DNA from: Planctomycetales bacterium
Lineage (GTDB): Bacteria > Planctomycetota > Phycisphaerae > SM23-33
Reading direction: 5' to 3'
Assembly: GCA_030592655.1 (NCBI GenBank)
Contig: JAUVIQ010000046.1
Span: 1 to 15,818, forward strand
Length of the DNA stretch: 15,818 nucleotides
Each line of letters opens with the position of its first letter. Within the stretch, counting starts at the first letter, position 1. Shown here piece by piece: positions 13,006 to 15,818 of this stretch. Under the pieces are notes generated by a model. It made no database searches and was not told where the DNA came from. It saw nothing but the letters and a program-made list of their open reading frames with translations. Both the position numbers and the translations under genes were made by a program.

Positions 13006-15153
13006 CTATAAGTCAACCTTGAAATTAGTAACCAGTGTAATGTGACTGACCAACTCGCAGACGTCAATCGTTATCGTTTCTGTGTCAATATGTGTCTTGA
13101 TTGCAACGTCGGCCGGAAAGGCCGAGATGGATTCGATTTCCTCCGCCGGCTGCTTGGCGATAGTGATTTCCACGTTCCTGACCGGCACGAAGCATCGCAC
13201 GGGGCTGACCGTCGGGGTCGAATAGGCAAAGCCGGAAAGTCCGTACTTTTCCTTGCTTGCATCAACAGTTGCCGCCTTGGAAACCTGGTTGGTCGAATGG
13301 TTCAGCAGGTGAAGGACCTTTCGAGTTCCTTCGGGGTTCTCCAACAGGTTAGCCTCGACAGTCGTCGGGGCCTTGACATGAAACGGCAGGGGGGCCTTCA
13401 AGACCCAGTTGACGCTGTTGAGAATGAGCCGGTTGTACTCAGGCATACTGTTTTTCCAATGTGCCCGACCGACGTCGGCGGCCAGATAGACCACCTTTCC
13501 CTTGCCATAGGCGCCGGCCACGATGAAGGGATTTTCCGGCCCGGTGGTGAGCGTAGGCATAGAGTGAAGCCCTTCCACGGACCGCTGCAAGCGGGCAGGG
13601 ACGTCCCGATCGGTCGGGCCTACGAGGACGGCGCCGGCAATCGGGACCTTCAGACCTACTTTCAAACCGGCGGTGAGGGGATGAGCCTGCCGGGCGCAGA
13701 AGCGATGCAAATCCGGACTTACGCCGCCGAGGCTGGCTCCGAAAACCTCTGCCAGGGCGAAATCCGGTCTCTGCCGGCCGTTCTCATCGTAGAGGGAACT
13801 CTCGTAGCAGGCGACCAGGCCGCCTCCGCCGGCAACGTATTGCTCAATGACCGCAGCCTGTTCGTCGCTCAGACATGCCGCGTTCGGCAGCACAAGAGCG
13901 GGGTACTTCGCCAACTCGGATACCGTCAGGTGTCTTTCAAGGAGCATGTTGAACTGGACCTGGTTTTCCACGAACGCCTGGTAGAACCCCTTGAAGGAGT
14001 CCACGTGTCGGGCCGGTTCGGTCCCGCCGTACCAGTCGCGGGACGAAGATGAGTAGAACAAGGCTACTCCCTTGGCCGGTTTCAGGTCGGCGATGTGCTC
14101 CTGCAACTGCTCTAACTGACCGTATGTTTCGGACATACTTTTGTAGGGTTCTTCCTCTGAACGAAAGACGTTGTACAGAAACCAGGGCGAGCCGCCGTTT
14201 CCGACGATTTCCCAGAGGGCCTTCTCGACTCCCTGGCGGGTTGGAAGTGGCGTTGACCATATAGCCACCGGCGGCCAGACCGCAAGGTGCTCGCCGGCGG
14301 CCAGGCAGTGCCTCGTCGTCTCGCCCAGAAGATGGGCGGTGTCCACCGCCGTCTCCGGCGCAATCACATCGACGCAGCGGGCGATGTCTTCGACCCGCCA
14401 GCCCGAAAGCCACGACTCCTGAGGCATGACGTTCGGAATGATGGGAATGCCCGCCCTGGACGTGCGGATAGTCCTGGACATCTCGTCGATGTAGCCGGTG
14501 ATGACGTCGTATCTCCAGCGCACAAAGTCGCGCCACGTCGGGTTCGACCAGTCCGGTTCGGTCGGAGGCTCAGTCCCGTATTTCTCACCGAAGGCCTTCC
14601 GGCAATAGGAACAGTAACAGACCACACCGGCATAGAACGGGAACCATTGTGGCATGTCCAGGAATATCCCGTCCACCTCGTAGTTCTCAACGATTTCGCG
14701 CAGGACCTTGATGGTGTATTCCCGGAAGGGGCTGTTGGGGCACAACGGTGCCCAGCGGACAGGATAGGAGGGCATCTCCGGCCTGATCGACGGCTTGCCC
14801 TCGGGGTTCACCTGCGCCCACTCCGGGTGCTTCCGGTAGATGTGAAGGTCGAGGCTGACGATCACGTAGGCCAGGATTTTCACGTCGTTTTCGTGCGCGG
14901 CGCGAATGTATTCTCGCAACAGGTCTCGCCCGCCTGTGTCGATTTCGACGGCGGGAACGAAGGAACTGTGATAAAACGCTTGGCCCGTCAGGACCTTCGC
15001 CGTGAAGATCAATACATTGGCGTGCTTGTCGGCCAGGCCCTTAAGGACCTTGTCGGGATTGAGCAAATCCCCCAACTCCTCCTCCGTTGTTCCCGCCGGC
15101 ACCAGTTCGGGATGTATCTGGCAAACTCGCACGGGCTTTTGCCACCATTGCAT
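13006..15153 (-). CDS. Glycosidase-like GHL6-type protein with beta-galactosidase-trimerisation-like domain (longer paralogue)
   Basis: A 715-residue protein without a signal peptide. The frame extends to a GTG at 15168, but the ATG at 15153 has AAGGAG (15160-15165) 6 bases upstream and is preferred. Residues about 8-335 look like a TIM barrel: ANVLIFTAK, NDVKILAYVIVSLD, then VDGIFLDMP with Asp161 and Asp166, followed by CYCSYCRKAFGEKYG (Cys179, 181, 184), a GH42-like CxCxxC. VDVIAPETAVD near 261-271 may supply the second acid. Residues about 360-590 form the trimerisation/glutaminase-like domain (YPALVLPNAACLSDEQAAV, YGKGKVVYLAADVG). The rest is a beta-rich tail. The smaller neighbour keeps the same domain order and motifs at low identity. 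Together they suggest breakdown of an unusual glycan. Without a signal peptide the action would be cytoplasmic, on imported sugars (inference). Confidence 0.8.
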   Translation of the reverse strand: MQWWQKPVRVCQIHPELVPAGTTEEELGDLLNPDKVLKGLADKHANVLIFTAKVLTGQAFYHSSFVPAVEIDTGGRDLLREYIRAAHENDVKILAYVIVSLDLHIYRKHPEWAQVNPEGKPSIRPEMPSYPVRWAPLCPNSPFREYTIKVLREIVENYEVDGIFLDMPQWFPFYAGVVCYCSYCRKAFGEKYGTEPPTEPDWSNPTWRDFVRWRYDVITGYIDEMSRTIRTSRAGIPIIPNVMPQESWLSGWRVEDIARCVDVIAPETAVDTAHLLGETTRHCLAAGEHLAVWPPVAIWSTPLPTRQGVEKALWEIVGNGGSPWFLYNVFRSEEEPYKSMSETYGQLEQLQEHIADLKPAKGVALFYSSSSRDWYGGTEPARHVDSFKGFYQAFVENQVQFNMLLERHLTVSELAKYPALVLPNAACLSDEQAAVIEQYVAGGGGLVACYESSLYDENGRQRPDFALAEVFGASLGGVSPDLHRFCARQAHPLTAGLKVGLKVPIAGAVLVGPTDRDVPARLQRSVEGLHSMPTLTTGPENPFIVAGAYGKGKVVYLAADVGRAHWKNSMPEYNRLILNSVNWVLKAPLPFHVKAPTTVEANLLENPEGTRKVLHLLNHSTNQVSKAATVDASKEKYGLSGFAYSTPTVSPVRCFVPVRNVEITIAKQPAEEIESISAFPADVAIKTHIDTETITIDVCELVSHITLVTNFKVDL

Positions 15154-15159
15154 CTGCAT

Positions 15160-15165
15160 CTCCTT
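15160..15165 (-). promoter_or_regulatory. Ribosome-binding site that decides the start of the longer glycosidase-like gene
   Basis: AAGGAG on the - strand is 6 bases before the ATG at 15153. The GTG at 15168 precedes this site and the ATG at 15159 touches it, so both are less likely starts. Confidence 0.6.
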
Positions 15166-15295
15166 CACTGTCTATAGTGCAGTTACTTTGGCGTCTTGGA
15201 ACAATAAGTCCAATGAATTTTAGGGCACTTCCTATTTTTTTAGGGGTATATACTTCGTGGAAATGAATCTTTAGAATTCTGCGTAATCTTTACGC

Positions 15296-15818
15296 TTATC
15301 CTGCGCCTGCCAGTTCCTTCGCTGCCTTCACCAGCGCCGGTTCGGCGTCTTCGGAAAAGAAGGCAGGAAACCAGAACTCCTTGTGGCACTGATAACGCAG
15401 TTTCGTACCGTCCTGGCGGCAACTTTCCGCCGAGGGCAGGTATCCGACGATACCGTTGGCGTATCCGACGACGAACAGGTGCTTGAACGGAAGTTCGCGC
15501 CGCACCCGCAGGCCTATCTCGACGAACAATTCGCCCGGAAACGCCGCCAGGGCGATCTGGTCGCCCAGGCGCAGTAACTGGACCTCGCCGGGAATCGACG
15601 TCGGGGCTGTCCCGTCCCGCAATGATGGAAGCACCCTCTCCTCCCAGGTAGTATCCTCGCCCGCCTTCTGCTTTGAGGCCAACTGTTCCTGAACTTCCTC
15701 CGCTGAAGGTAGAGCAAGCAAAGGAAGATCGACATCCCTGGAGGCGATGCTGATTTTCAGATTTTGCTCCGTCGTTTCTATCTGTTCCATGATCGACAGG
15801 GCTGCGCCGGCAATGGCC
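15296..15818 (-). CDS. Neutral/alkaline ceramidase-like protein, C-terminal part (5' end outside window)
   Basis: The frame is open to the right edge (residues AIAGAALSI precede the first Met at 15790), so the true start is beyond the window; about 173 residues are visible. The conserved part is IPGEVQLLRLGDQIALAAFPGELFVEIGLRVRR followed by PFKHLFVVGYANGIVGYLPSAES. This matches the pattern around the C-terminal half of the neutral/alkaline non-lysosomal ceramidase superfamily (fPgE.f.e.g...k....p......GyaNd..GYlPt). That superfamily includes many planctomycete-type proteins of unknown substrate. The His/Glu zinc ligands of the N-terminal domain are not in the window. It ends at TAA, 142 bases before the longer glycosidase-like gene, and may belong to the same transcription unit. 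Possible roles are N-acyl or glycolipid hydrolysis; the substrate is unknown. Confidence 0.75.
   Translation of the reverse strand, partial: AIAGAALSIMEQIETTEQNLKISIASRDVDLPLLALPSAEEVQEQLASKQKAGEDTTWEERVLPSLRDGTAPTSIPGEVQLLRLGDQIALAAFPGELFVEIGLRVRRELPFKHLFVVGYANGIVGYLPSAESCRQDGTKLRYQCHKEFWFPAFFSEDAEPALVKAAKELAGAG

Noticed and set aside
14287..15177. + strand frame of 296 codons opposite the longer glycosidase-like gene
   Set aside because: Shadow of the real gene on the other strand, with no family resemblance.
15169..15295. Promoter or terminator in the gap before the longer glycosidase-like gene
   Set aside because: AT-rich, but no convincing paired -35/-10 hexamers and only a 5-bp TTGGA/TCCAA stem.

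Overview
The window looks like chromosomal DNA from a fairly GC-rich, uncultured-type bacterium. The best guess is a Planctomycetota (Phycisphaerae-like) genome. This is inferred from the mix of families: large secreted or membrane proteins with pseudopilin-like modules, GHL6/GH42-like glycosidase relatives with a beta-galactosidase-trimerisation-like domain, a neutral-ceramidase-like protein, and many hairpin or short-repeat intergenic elements. No rRNA or other marker is present to prove it.

Left part (1-3431, all + strand): the C-terminal end of aspartate-semialdehyde dehydrogenase; two very small genes, an orphan HicB-like antitoxin and a Lys/Pro-rich 42-residue microprotein; a secreted helical-repeat protein ending in a laminin-G/concanavalin-like domain; and truA. 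Middle part (3444-6892): a 701-residue polytopic membrane protein (- strand) whose extramembrane half holds three diverged pseudopilin-like modules; a divergent + strand membrane protein of unknown function; and a DUF433 antitoxin-like gene (- strand) whose stop codon interlocks with that of its convergent neighbour.

Housekeeping block on the - strand (6981-10470): pyk, then efp, then rmuC in transcription order. These are separated by intergenic regions with perfect palindromes, hairpins and short tandem repeats, plus one credible promoter before efp. A second, strong promoter (TTAACA-18 bp-TATAAT) lies between rmuC and the DUF433 gene.

Right part (10685-15818, all - strand): a ceramidase-like gene cut by the window edge, two adjacent divergent glycosidase-like genes that look like paralogues, and a Cys-rich DUF3795 protein. 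The two glycosidase-like genes are only 45 bp apart, with a perfect 11-bp-arm hairpin filling the gap, and probably form an operon for handling a complex glycan or glycolipid (inference). There is no CRISPR array, tRNA, rRNA, transposase or phage gene. The items most worth following up are the three-module pseudopilin-like membrane protein, the paired glycosidase paralogues sharing an IFxD...CxCxxC signature, and the recurring intergenic repeat and hairpin families.
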